From Rhizophagus irregularis (taxonomy: Eukaryota > Glomeromycota > Glomeromycetes > Glomerales > Glomeraceae): a stretch of DNA of 64,000 bases. Location: assembly GCF_026210795.1 (NCBI RefSeq), contig NC_089444.1, forward strand, positions 3,896,501-3,960,500. The letters are read 5' to 3'. Made by a program: the position numbers and the translations under genes. The notes beneath the pieces were generated by a model. It was not told where the DNA came from. It was given only the letters and a program-made list of their open reading frames with translations, and ran no database searches. This document shows, piece after piece, positions 1-9,685 of the stretch (position 1 is the stretch's first letter; each line of letters starts with the position of its first letter).

Positions 1-1411
1 ATTATAAAAGAAATATGTATGAAAAAGTTGCTTTAAAATGCTGGCATAACTCCGAGAATCCAATTGAATCCCTAATAAATGAGGTATAGCATTTCTACAT
101 TATATTTTATTAGTGATTAATAATTTATTTATTTCTATTTTAATTGTATTTTAGGTTAAAAAACATACATCAAATAAATTTGGTAATTGGTCTTCTAAAA
201 TTTATGGAATATCTCAAAATTCAGATACTAATGAATATATTTTGGTCTTTAATTGGACAAGTGGAAATGAGAAAATTGATGATTTCATTCAAGAAATGCA
301 ATTTGAAGCAAATAATCCTGTCATAGTATATGAATGGATACCATATAATCAGTTTAATAAAATTAAGAAAATAGGTAAAGGCGGTTTTTCTACAATATAT
401 TTAGCAATATGGAAGTATAATAAAGTTGCCTTAAAATGCTTGGACAACTCACAAATTCTCGTTAATGAATTACTAAATGAGGTATGAAATATTTCACAAT
501 TTTCGATTATTATTCAATACACTCATATTTTATGTGGTAATATTTAATAGGTTAAGGCATATTCAACTAAAGTTCTTGAAAATAATAGTAGAATTCTAAA
601 AGTATATGGAATACCTCAAGATCCAGATACATAAAATTATATTATTGTTCTTCAATATGCAGAAGGTGGAAATTTTAATAATTGGTTAAATACAAATGAA
701 AATTATAAATTCTTTGATTGGGAAAATAAAATGCGAACATTATATAATATTGCGAGTGGTCTTAAAGAAATTCATGAAAAACACATGGTTCATCGTGATT
801 TTCATACAGGAAATATATTATTTAATACACCTTCTATGGAAGAATATGCTAATAGAATATATATTTCGGATATGGGATTATGTGGAAAAGTTAGTGATAT
901 CAATAAAACTAATATTTATGGAGTTATGCCTTATATGGCTCCTGAAGTATTAAGAGGAAAACCTTATACTCAAGCAGCAGACATCTATAGTTTTGGTATG
1001 ATTATGCATTTTGTAGCAGCTGGAATACAACCATTTAACAATCGTGCACATGATCATCATTTAGCATTAGATATCATTAATGGAATTAGGCCTGAAATAA
1101 ACGAGCCAGAAGCACCAAAAAGTTATATTAATTTAATGAAAGAGTGTTGGAATATCAATCCAGAAAATAGGCCCAATATAGCTGAATTAACTAAATCGCT
1201 TTGGTCAATAACCATTAAAAATTCTGAAATTGAAAGAGCAGAAAATTATAGGAATTTAGAACTTTCTTCTGAGTCGTTAAAGGAAGATAGACAAATAACT
1301 ACTCATCCTCAAGCTATTTATACATCTCGATTACTTAATCCTTTTACAGAAAATCTTCCAAAATATAATGATGGCCATTCTGAATGTTTAGATTGCGAAA
1401 TTCCAAAATAA
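1..1411 (+). pseudogene. TKL-type protein kinase with tandem N-lobe exons, one in-frame stop, 5' end outside window
   Basis: Three exons are visible: <1-83, 155-481 and 551-1411, joined by phase-0 GT-AG introns of about 70 bp. Exon 2 encodes a glycine loop (GKGGFSTIY), the VAIK-type lysine (VALKCL) and an alpha-C end (ELLNEV). Exon 3 supplies beta-4/5, the HRD motif as HRDFHTGN, a DFG variant DMG (ISDMGLCG), APE (MAPEVLRG) and the C-lobe to TAA at 1409-1411. The partial exon 1 ends with a second N-lobe alpha-C, so N-lobes are repeated in tandem. An in-frame TAA at 632-634 sits where the paralogue at 23.2 kb has a Lys codon (context PDT-stop-NYIIV). All other catalytic motifs are intact, so this is a recent pseudogene, an allele with a nonsense change, or a sequence error. 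The family is a serine/threonine or dual kinase of the type hugely expanded in Rhizophagus; the substrate is unknown. Confidence 0.8.
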
Positions 1412-3325
1412 GTATATTGTACATAATCATTGTCGCAAATTTTTTTATTTAATATTTCAAATATAATTACTTATAGAACATTTGTAATGAAATAAATAAC
1501 TTTTTGTCCAACACTGCTGTATAGATATTATAGAGCTTTATAAATGTAAGAATTATTTTAAATAAATAAAATCAGTTTGTAATTGGGCAAATTAAAACAC
1601 AGCAGTGAGCTTGGAAATTGCCAGTTAATTTATAATTATACGTAATAATAGTACCTAAAATTTTAATATGTATTAATATGAATTCTGGTTAATTTATATA
1701 CAAAATTTCTTATTGCTAGCTTAGTATTATAAAAAAAATGTAAGAAAAGAAAACTGATTCAAAAATCATTAAAATTTAACAGTATTTTCATATTTTCTTA
1801 AAATTTACATAATAATTATAATTGAAACTTTAATATGTGATAGCGTAGATTCTAAAGAACAAATGGTTAAAATTTTATACTTTTAAGCTTTATATAACTA
1901 TATTAATTAAAAAATAAAATATTATTCAAAATTTTGTTTGACAGTTATGTAACAAAAATTCTTTTTGGTTTTTTTTAAATTAATGTAGTTGTATGAATCA
2001 TAAAAGTATGAAATTTTAACTGTATGCTCTTTAGAATCTATATTGTCACATATTGAAATTTAAAGTATTATTATTATGTACAATTCTAAGTAAATAGCAA
2101 AAATAGGGTACCAACTACTAAAATTATCATTTAAAAATCTTATTTAGAGATGAATAAAGTAATATCAACTCTTTTTTCTTTAAAATTCAATGAAATTTTA
2201 CAAGTAAAAAAATATAAATTTAAGAAAAAATATGAATTCGTTTCAACAATAATTCCGATATTAATATTAAATGTAAATTTCGTGTTAAAATAGATGGATG
2301 AGTTTATTGAGAAGAATAATATTTGAAACCATCTGAAATCCCCAAAAAAAATAATTTCTTTATATAGTATATTATACTTTGCAGTAATTTTTTATGTATA
2401 CTACTATGGTATTATTAAATGAAATTTAAAATTTTCGTTATTCTTAATTTTTATATTTAAATATATCTGTCAATATTTTTAGTAATGTCCGAAGCAGTGT
2501 TCAGAAAATGACTTAAATGGCAAAGATTTATCATCATCTGTCTTTATATTAAACAATATCGTGTATTCCAAATTTTATTAATTTATTCCGTTTATTTTAA
2601 ATTAAAGGAAAGTTATATTACCGTATACCGTATTTTGCAGTAAGTAAGCACCCTCGAAAATAAGCACCCTGGCCAGAATTATGAGGATCTCGGCCGGCAT
2701 CAGGTGCAAAAAGGGGTGCTTATATACCGCAAAACACTGTATTATATATGTTTTTATTTTTATTTTATTATATAGACATGAAGTACATTATATGTGTACA
2801 GTATAATAATAAAAGAGTAGAAAAAAATTGCATCATGTGATTTATTATGAGGATCGATATATATTTGACAAATCACATGATAATTTGATTAAGCCATTTC
2901 CACTTAAATGTGGCTGTGAAATGAAAACAAATGTTCTATTATAAATAAAGATAATAGTTATGATGCCAATTATTCAAAACCAGCTAAAACATGACTCATC
3001 ATGTAAAATGTGGCATATTTACAATTATACACACGATTTTCTTTTTAAAATAAGAAATCATCTATTTCCACATTATTAATTCAAAGTGACACCGACCGTT
3101 CATTCCGATTGTGGCGCAATGGGCGCAATGTAAAAATCGTGGTAAAATTACTCTTCTTCTTTACAAATATGAAAAATGTAATCATGAAATAATTTGAAAT
3201 ATTTGTTATTATAGAAAATTTTTCTTATATAAACACCTTGAGAAAATGAAAATTACTTCAAACAAATTAAACAAACAACGAATTAAAAGTTATACATATC
3301 AAAAAAAAAAAATATTATCTGAATC
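1412..3325. other. Gene-free AT-rich stretch
   Basis: No coding signal or spliced ORF was recognised on either strand. It contains one small MITE (2628-2739), described separately. The last 100 bases would be the promoter of the KEP gene that starts at 3326. Confidence 0.6.
2628..2739. mobile_element. Short MITE with TA target duplication
   Basis: Both ends carry related, imperfect inverted repeats: CCGTATTTTGC followed by AAGCACCC on the left, and GGGGTGCTTATA followed by GCAAAACACTG on the right. TA dinucleotides flank the pair, as expected of Tc1/mariner/pogo-type elements. At 112 bp it is non-autonomous. The centre is GC-richer than its surroundings. Confidence 0.55.
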
Positions 3326-4002
3326 ATGCAATTAAAACACTTACTGTTGATTTTCGGCATTACTATGGTTTTAGCGAGTAAATAAATTATTAAAATTTTT
3401 TTTCTTTTTTTATCAAATTAGTCAAACGAATTCTTTTAACAATATTTTAATTCACCATTGACGCAGACGCAGAACCAGGCCATGACAAACGGGAAGACTT
3501 TAACAAACGGGACGACTTAAACAAACGGGAAGACTTTAACAAACGTGAAGACTTTAACAAACGTGAAGACTTTAACAAACGGAAAGACTTTAATAAACGA
3601 GAAGACTTTAACAAACGAGAAGACTTTAACAAACGTGAAGACTTTAACAAACGGAAAGACTTTAATAAACGGGAAGACTTTAACAAACGGAAAGACTTTA
3701 ATAAACGGGAAGACTTTAACAAACGGGAAGACTTTAACAAACGGGAAGACTTTAACAAACGGGAAGACTTTAACAAACGGAAAGACTTTAATAAACGGGA
3801 AGACTTTAACAAACGGAAAGACTTTAATAAACGGAAAGACTTTAACAAACGAGAAGACTTTAACAAACGGGAAGACTTTAACAAACGGGAAGACTTTAAC
3901 AAACGGGAAGATTTTAACAAACGGGAAGATTTTAACAAACGGAAAGACTTTAATAAACGTGACGCAGAAGAAGACTTCAATAAACGTGACGCAGAACTAT
4001 AA
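3326..4002 (+). CDS. Kex2-processed repeat precursor (KEP / pheromone-like), secreted
   Basis: Exon 1 (3326-3377) encodes a signal peptide, MQLKHLLLIFGITMVLA. It is followed by a GT-AG intron (3378-3466) and a repetitive exon 2 (3467-4002); together they give 195 aa in frame. After a short leader ending EPGHDKR come 26 contiguous hexapeptides of the form xDFNKR, then DAE, one more unit, and DAEL-stop. By my count 19 units are EDFN, 7 KDFN and 1 DDLN. Every unit ends in the dibasic Lys-Arg cut by Kex2 in the late Golgi, and the Asp-Ala spacers resemble those trimmed by Ste13-type dipeptidyl peptidases in yeast alpha-factor precursors. Signal peptide plus identical units separated by KR define fungal KEP proteins. 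The released tetrapeptides are inferred and their role is unknown. A second in-frame acceptor 6 bp downstream (after 3472) would drop two residues. Confidence 0.85.
3493..3960 (+). repeat. 18-bp tandem repeat, 26 copies (coding)
   Basis: Each unit is GAA/AAA-GAC-TTT-AAC/T-AAA-CGN. The period is exactly 18 bp with no indels, which keeps all 26 codon blocks in register. Because 18 is a multiple of 3, several other frames on both strands are also open, but only one connects to a signal peptide and yields KR sites. Confidence 0.95.
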
Positions 4003-4604
4003 TAAGTATACTATATTAGGAAACGGAAACCCGTTGTGAAAAATTTTGTACAAAAATTTCATTTATTTTTTTTTTTAAAACATTATCTTTTGTACTTTTT
4101 CCAATTATCTGTATTTATAACTAATGTTGTTTAAATAAATAAGTTTTAAACCATGTAATTTACAAGCAGCTTAAAAATATTTTTTGATTTATTTAGCTGC
4201 GCACATTTTTCTTATATTATCTCTAATTTAAGATAACTTTAAAGAAACATAACTATGTAGTAAACTCTGTCTCTATAACTTTGTGCAATTGCACATAAAT
4301 ATTGTTTGTCTGAAAAAAATGATGATTTAATTAATTTATAATATAATACTGCTCTCATATCGTTAATTAATAACATACCGAAAGAGAAAAATAAAATATA
4401 ATAATTAATGTCTATGTAATTGGAGGTAAAAAAGAAAAATCATAAAAAAAACTATATGGATATATATTAACAAATAACAAAGTGTCCCTATAGGTTTCCC
4501 AAGTACCAGAATGCAAAAAATTATTCGATGTACATCTAATTTGGGCGTTACAATCTACACGTTCGTAAAGCAAAAGGAGTATAATTGACTCTGTTAGGCC
4601 GAGG
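4003..4604. other. 3' flank of the KEP gene, no gene seen
   Basis: AT-rich with homopolymer runs. No ORF or structured repeat was recognised. Confidence 0.6.
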
Positions 4605-5091
4605 CTAGCAACGTTGGTATGTCCGTATGTGTAGTGTCTTTACGATCTCTTTTGAAATAATGGCGATAACGTTTTTTCTTATTTTTCGTAATTCCTTGAT
4701 CGATTTCTCATTGTTTGAAGACGGTGGAACGTTCGGTCCATGTGGCCGAATTAAGTTTTTTGATGAATGGAATAATGAATTCATGAAAAGCGGAATCGCG
4801 AATATGGCGATTTCCAATGTAGTTGTAGAATAAAGTGGTTAATTCAGCAGGTATAAAATTGTGTATTAACGAATAACATGGATGGGTAATTGGTAAAGCG
4901 TTCGGAGATGTGTTACCATTTGGAATATTGAATAATAAAGAGTCGTTGATTCTTTGTCGTGGATCGAAAGTTAAACCAGTAGCGTGTTTGTAAAATATCA
5001 AACAAAATTGTTTTGAATTTTGCAAAGTGTCACGAATTTTAGTGATATGGTTAAACACAATCCATTGTTGTATTGTCTGCATTCGATACAT
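4605..5091 (-). pseudogene. Unrecognised protein-coding gene, interrupted by a frameshift
   Basis: A 127-codon minus-strand ORF starts at ATG 5091 (MYRMQTIQQWIVFNHITK...) and ends in WTERSTVFKQ-stop near 4708. A second frame resumes across the stop with NNEKSIKELRKIRKNVIAII and continues to a stop at 4605. Joining the frames at about 4708-4712 gives a continuous, compositionally normal protein of about 160 aa, so a one-base indel (or sequencing error) is the simplest reading. No Pfam-type motif, signal peptide or membrane segment was recognised. It has better coding composition than the surroundings, but function is unknown. Confidence 0.45.
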
Positions 5092-5100
5092 AGTATAGGA

Positions 5101-5430
5101 TAACTTTAAAGAAACGTTTCTAACGTTACATTTTTTATTTTTTTTTATCTAGGGACGCCGGGTTTTTTTGTATACGTCGGACTTTTAAAGGTAAATTTGG
5201 AAGAGGAGCTTTTCTTATTTGTTTAACATTAAAGAAACGTTTCTAACGTTTCATTTCTTATTTTTTTTTCTAGGGATTCTGGATTTCTTGTGCATACCAG
5301 ATTTTAAAGGTAAATTGGGAAGAGGACTTTTTTTATTTGTTTGACTTTAAAGAAACGTTCTAACGTTTCATTTCTTATTTTTTTTTCTAGGGATTCCGGA
5401 TTTCTTGTACTCACTGGTCTTTAGAGGCAA
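5101..5430 (+). repeat. Three ~120-bp tandem units resembling intron plus 36-nt microexon
   Basis: Each unit has TTTAAAGAAACG, then an AACGT..AACGT hairpin motif, a T-rich tract ending in CTAG, a 36-38-nt block starting GGA, and a GTAAAT donor-like site. In unit 2 the 36-nt block is exactly 12 codons without a stop. The third unit has GC instead of GT at the donor. On the plus strand this reads as a tandem exon-intron array, though no complete gene could be assembled. Similar hairpin introns occur at 44.3-45.0 kb and 48.9-49.3 kb. Confidence 0.55.
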
Positions 5431-5685
5431 ATTAGGTGCCTACAAGGCTTTCGTATCAAAACAGTCTATACTACTGCAGATATCCTTCAACGAATTTATC
5501 CTCGACTTCACTAAACATTTGCCATTTTGTTTCCAATTTGCTTTATACACTTTACCAATTAATCCACCACCTATCTCTTTTAATTCATTATATTTATAAT
5601 ATTTTAAAGGGTATTTCTTGTTCGCATTTTTGCTTAATTTGGACAGAGCCTGTCCAACTAGAAACATGGACAATTTTGTCCGCAT
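5431..5685 (-). pseudogene. Protein kinase N-lobe fragment
   Basis: The minus strand encodes KYNELKEIGGGLIGKVYKAN followed by WKQNGKCLVKS. This matches kinase subdomains I-II: a glycine-rich loop, then a position where VAIK lysine would follow. No HRD or DFG region follows, and the fragment is bounded by the hairpin-intron repeats on its 3' side. It is a truncated relic of the same kinase superfamily seen elsewhere in the window. Confidence 0.5.
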
Positions 5686-6121
5686 TTCTAGTTGAACAGA
5701 CTTCGTGCAAGTTAAACAAAAATGCGGACAATTCTTAACACATTGTTCTAGTCATGTTGATGAGAAATATAAGATGTAAAACAGCCTTGTTTAACAAACT
5801 TCTGGTGAATTATGTAATGTTAATTAATATCATTACCAAAGTGAATTAATATAAGTAAAGTGCAAATTTTTTTTTTTTTAAAAAAAAACTAATATTTATT
5901 TTTGTACTTCAATTGCTTGCTTCATTTAATAATAAACTAAATAAAATAATTTTTTTTTTTAGTAAATAATGGTAGTTGAATAATAACTAATTACCCTGTT
6001 CATTTTTGTTGGTTACATTTTGCGATCATATGATGCAAGATAAACCAATTCTATGTTCAACGAAAATTTATGGGTCAAAAGGTCATGTATTACACAGCAT
6101 GTCTGAAATGTGTTGTCACAT
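5686..6121. other. No gene seen
   Basis: AT-rich spacer before the MITE. A short inverted repeat around AACTAGAAA / TTTCTAGTT (about 5655-5697) straddles its left edge. Nothing else was recognised. Confidence 0.5.
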
Positions 6122-6148
6122 GCACCGCGTAGAGCTTGGACTCGCACT

Positions 6149-9100
6149 CAGTGTTGGGAATTGTACTAGTACTGTACTAGTACTATACTAGTACAATACT
6201 AATACTGCACTGTACTTTTAAAAATTCGGACATTAGTACATAGTAAATATGACATCATATTATTTTTATTGATTTTTATTGGCTGTACTAAGTACTAGTA
6301 CTTGTACTAAAATTTATTTCGTACAAACTATATAGTATATACAGATTATGTAAATTTAACAATTGAATATATTATATTATTTATATACACCTCTACTAAT
6401 CTTTAAAATGGACAATGCAAATTATCTTTAAACATTGTATCTAGTCTCCATTTTGCATCTTTATTTTGTGCTGGATGTTCAATATTTTCGACATTTATAT
6501 CATCTATATCAAGTTCGTCATCATCATCACCACCTATTTGGTTTATTTGATTTTGAAATTGTTCTTCTATATTAGTATCGTCATTATCATCATCATCACT
6601 TTCTTCACTTTCTGTATGATTTAATTCATCTCTATTATTAATATTAGAATCATTTTCCTTATTTTGTTCGTCCAAATTATCTAAATTTATATGTTGTTCT
6701 AAATTAATATTAGCTGTAGTTGATTTTAATAATACCGATTCTTGTTTGCGCCTTTTGTAAGTAATATCAGCCCGCAATTTTGCCATATTTAATACCCGAG
6801 AAAACTATAAATAATAAATTATGATTTAATAATATAAAAAAATATAGCATATCGGCAAGGTATTATCAAGTAGATCAGGTGTAACACTATCACATGTTAA
6901 TATTATGAAAATCTAAGCCACTCTAATAAAATATAAAATCTTGTATTTGCGTATTAATATTGAACTAAAAATCAATTACAACACGTATTTAGAATAAACT
7001 AAACCTGTCATATGGAATTATTTAATTACCTTCAATCGATTTCTAGCTTTTGTATGGAGGAAACCCATACTACTCCATAATCGTTCAACTGATGCGGCAT
7101 TGACACAGATTCCAAAAATACGTGCCGCAACAGTTCCAATTTCCGGATAAGCACTTCGAACCCAACACCAATATCTATGAATATCATTTTTAAATTGGCT
7201 AATAGATGCATCATCAAAAGGATATTTAGTTCCTTGCGAAAAGTCATCAAATTCTTTAAGGATAGATATAGGATCTTTTCCAGTCCAAGCTTTATAATAA
7301 TAAACTAGCCATTTGCCGATATGTAAATAGCTGATTTGTGATCTTGATGGTAATGTAAAATAATTTGATCTATAAGCCGGATGGAGAAGCCAAGAGAGAA
7401 TGAGAAGGGGCTGTTCCCATAACTCCCATCTTTTTTGTAATCGGATTAGAATTCCGTTTGCCATATTATTATCTGGATATTTTTGCCAAAACTGATAAAT
7501 ATAGGCAAATCCATGCAAAACTTCAAACAATCGTGCCTTATCAGTTTGTAGAATATTAAGAATGGCGCAATAAGGAAGTAGAAGTTGTTCTAATTTTATT
7601 AGTGACTCCCAAAAATGTCCATTCATAATTATATTATAAATTTCACATGGAATTGTTAATGGATCTGTTGGTCGTCTTTTATTTGTAGAAGTTGAAGGTT
7701 CAAATTTCGTAGCTAAAGACTAATAATATAAAAGTAAATTAAATCAATTATAGTAGTGTAATTACAAAAATTAAATAAGAAAATAATTTTACCCGTAAAG
7801 CATTTTTGGTAGCAATTATACTTTTACAGCAATTAAAGTAACTATTCCATCTTGTATCACCGGGAACCACAGGTTGGATACATTTTCCATATATTTCTGT
7901 TTGAATATCTCGGAGTTTTCCAATAAAATATTTATTATTTGCATTTTTAAAATAAACTGCAAGTTTTAAAGCCTGTTGTGATGTAGTTTTAAGTTCAGAC
8001 GAAACTTTAAAAACTTCACCAACGCACAAATTAATTTGGTGTGCATAGCAAGGTAAAAAAACTGTATTTCGATATTGAACTTGAAGTCTTTTTCTATTAA
8101 TAAAATATATGAATAACATGATTAATTAAATTATTAAAACAATAATTATTAAAATAAATAGTAATTTATCAATTTATTTACCTTGCTGCATTATAAGCAG
8201 GCGCACTATCTGTTACAACAGCTAAAAGAGGTATTTTGAGTTCATCTAATTGTGACATCATTTCCTCTACTTTTAATCTAACTTCAATATTTGTTACTCT
8301 CTCGCTACTTATGTCAGAAGCTTTCCATACATATGGTTGTCCATCAGATGATGTGAGTACCGTCCCCATTAATTCTTGTTCACGAACATTTGTCCAACCA
8401 TCAAAAGAAAGGGTAATTCCTACTCTATCTAATACTAATTTCTCTAACATCTTAATATCAAATTCTTTAACAGCCTCATCTAAAATTTCATTTGATAGGG
8501 TTTTTCGATCTGGCAATTTAATTTGTGGATTAAGAAATTTAAATAATTCAATTACCTCTGGATTATTTATCCAAAACAGTGAAAATCCACAAGAAATAGT
8601 AACTTGTAATAGATGCATATGAAATTTTATTTTATCTGCACTTGAAAGAGATCGTGTAATAAATGACTCCATGGGGCCATAATTTGACCATTGAGAAGGT
8701 AAAGATGTCAATGAAGAGTGTGAAGAAAATGATTCTCTTCGTTCAACTATTGAATCTAAAGTTGGATCAAAATCATCTACTATTGAAAAAGATGTGTTAA
8801 ATGTTAATTTTATAGTAATAATGAAACATATCTTATATCTATTTATATAAGAAACTACTTACATATTCTTTTACCCAAAACTGTACTTTTTTGTTTATTA
8901 ACTGAAAATACTTCATCTTTTTCCTGTTGATTATATAAAGACTGAAAGTTTTGACAGTTTTTGAAATGGTTTAAAATTCTGTCAGTCTTGTCTACTATTT
9001 TTTTTAATTCGGGATGATTTTCACCAAGCTTACTAAAACACGCTCTACAATAGCATATTTTATTAGTAGCACCACTTTTTAAGTTTGTTGAAATAATATA

Positions 9101-9391
9101 TTTCTTTAAGCTTTGTACCATTGTAAAGAGATTGTAAAAAAAACTTTATGTTAAAAAGCTTTATTTTGTAGAAATTATAGCGGAGACTAAATGAAATTTT
9201 TTTTTACGCGTTTTGTTATACAAAAAAAAGATTGTACGAAATGTACTAATTTTGTACTAAATTTGATTCGTACAAGTGTACTACCACTTTGAAATGTACG
9301 AACATTACTTGTACTAAGTACAGTAGTACTAGTCCGAGTATTGTACCATGTACTAGAATTTTCTTAGTACATATGTACTACCACAACACTG
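6149..9391 (-). mobile_element. hAT DNA transposon, apparently complete (3,243 bp)
   Basis: The ends are CAGTGTTG...CAACACTG (8-bp terminal inverted repeat), followed inward by GTACTAGTAC-rich subterminal sequence on both sides. A perfect 8-bp target-site duplication CTCGCACT occupies 6141-6148 and 9392-9399. Eight-base duplications and CAG-type ends are diagnostic of the hAT superfamily. The single gene inside is an open, five-exon transposase. The intact duplication and open gene suggest a recent insertion that may still be able to move. Confidence 0.92.
6403..9121 (-). CDS. hAT transposase, 749 aa, five exons
   Basis: Minus-strand exons in transcript order are 9121-8863, 8779-8182, 8093-7793, 7719-7030 and 6804-6403. 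They total 2,250 nt with every junction in phase. Exon 1 holds a BED-type zinc finger (CYCRACF ... HFKNC). Exon 2 has the DUF659-like core with SFDGWTN and VVTDSAPAYNAAR, where the two aspartates are the expected first catalytic acidic positions. Exon 3 has CYAHQINLCVG and DTRWNS. Exon 4 carries the hAT C-terminal dimerisation region (ICVNAASVERLWSSMG). Exon 5 is a highly acidic tail. No stop or frameshift is present. The protein acts in the nucleus, excising and reinserting the element via its terminal repeats. A first-exon donor 12 bp upstream (TTGG/GTAAAA) is a possible alternative. Confidence 0.88.
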
Positions 9392-9685
9392 CTCGCACTC
9401 ATGTAACTCGAGTTGACTCGAGTTGAACTCGCACTCGAGTCAGAAATTTCTTGACTCGAGTCAACCGAGATCACGTGGTTTATAGTGCCGGCTGAACCCT
9501 ATTGTAATTCCTGCTGGCACTATGACCATAACGGTCTAGGTAAAATTATGGATAAGTTTTTTAGCCCGCACTTTGACTCAAATTAACTCGAGTCCTGACT
9601 CGAGTACTCTTCAAGTCAAAAAAATTCTTGACTCGTTTTACTCGAGTTGACTCATCCTGACTCGAGTCCAAGCTCTAGCACCGTG

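Larger units (their letters stand above)
6130..9677. mobile_element. MITE (about 300 bp when empty) split by a hAT transposon
   Basis: The outer inverted repeats are TAGAGCTTGGACTCG at 6130-6144 and CGAGTCCAAGCTCTA at 9663-9677. They are flanked by an 8-bp direct repeat with one mismatch (GCACCGCG at 6122-6129, GCACCGTG at 9678-9685), typical of a hAT-type MITE. The interior right of the hAT is rich in GACTCGAGT / ACTCGAGTC repeats that can fold back. The left arm was cut 19 bp in by the later hAT insertion. Confidence 0.75.

Noticed and set aside
3447-4039. RLLKSS-repeat ORF (-) and KTLTNG-repeat ORF (+)
   Set aside because: Both are other frames of the 18-bp coding repeat. Only the xDFNKR frame connects through a GT-AG intron to a signal peptide and gives Kex2 sites.
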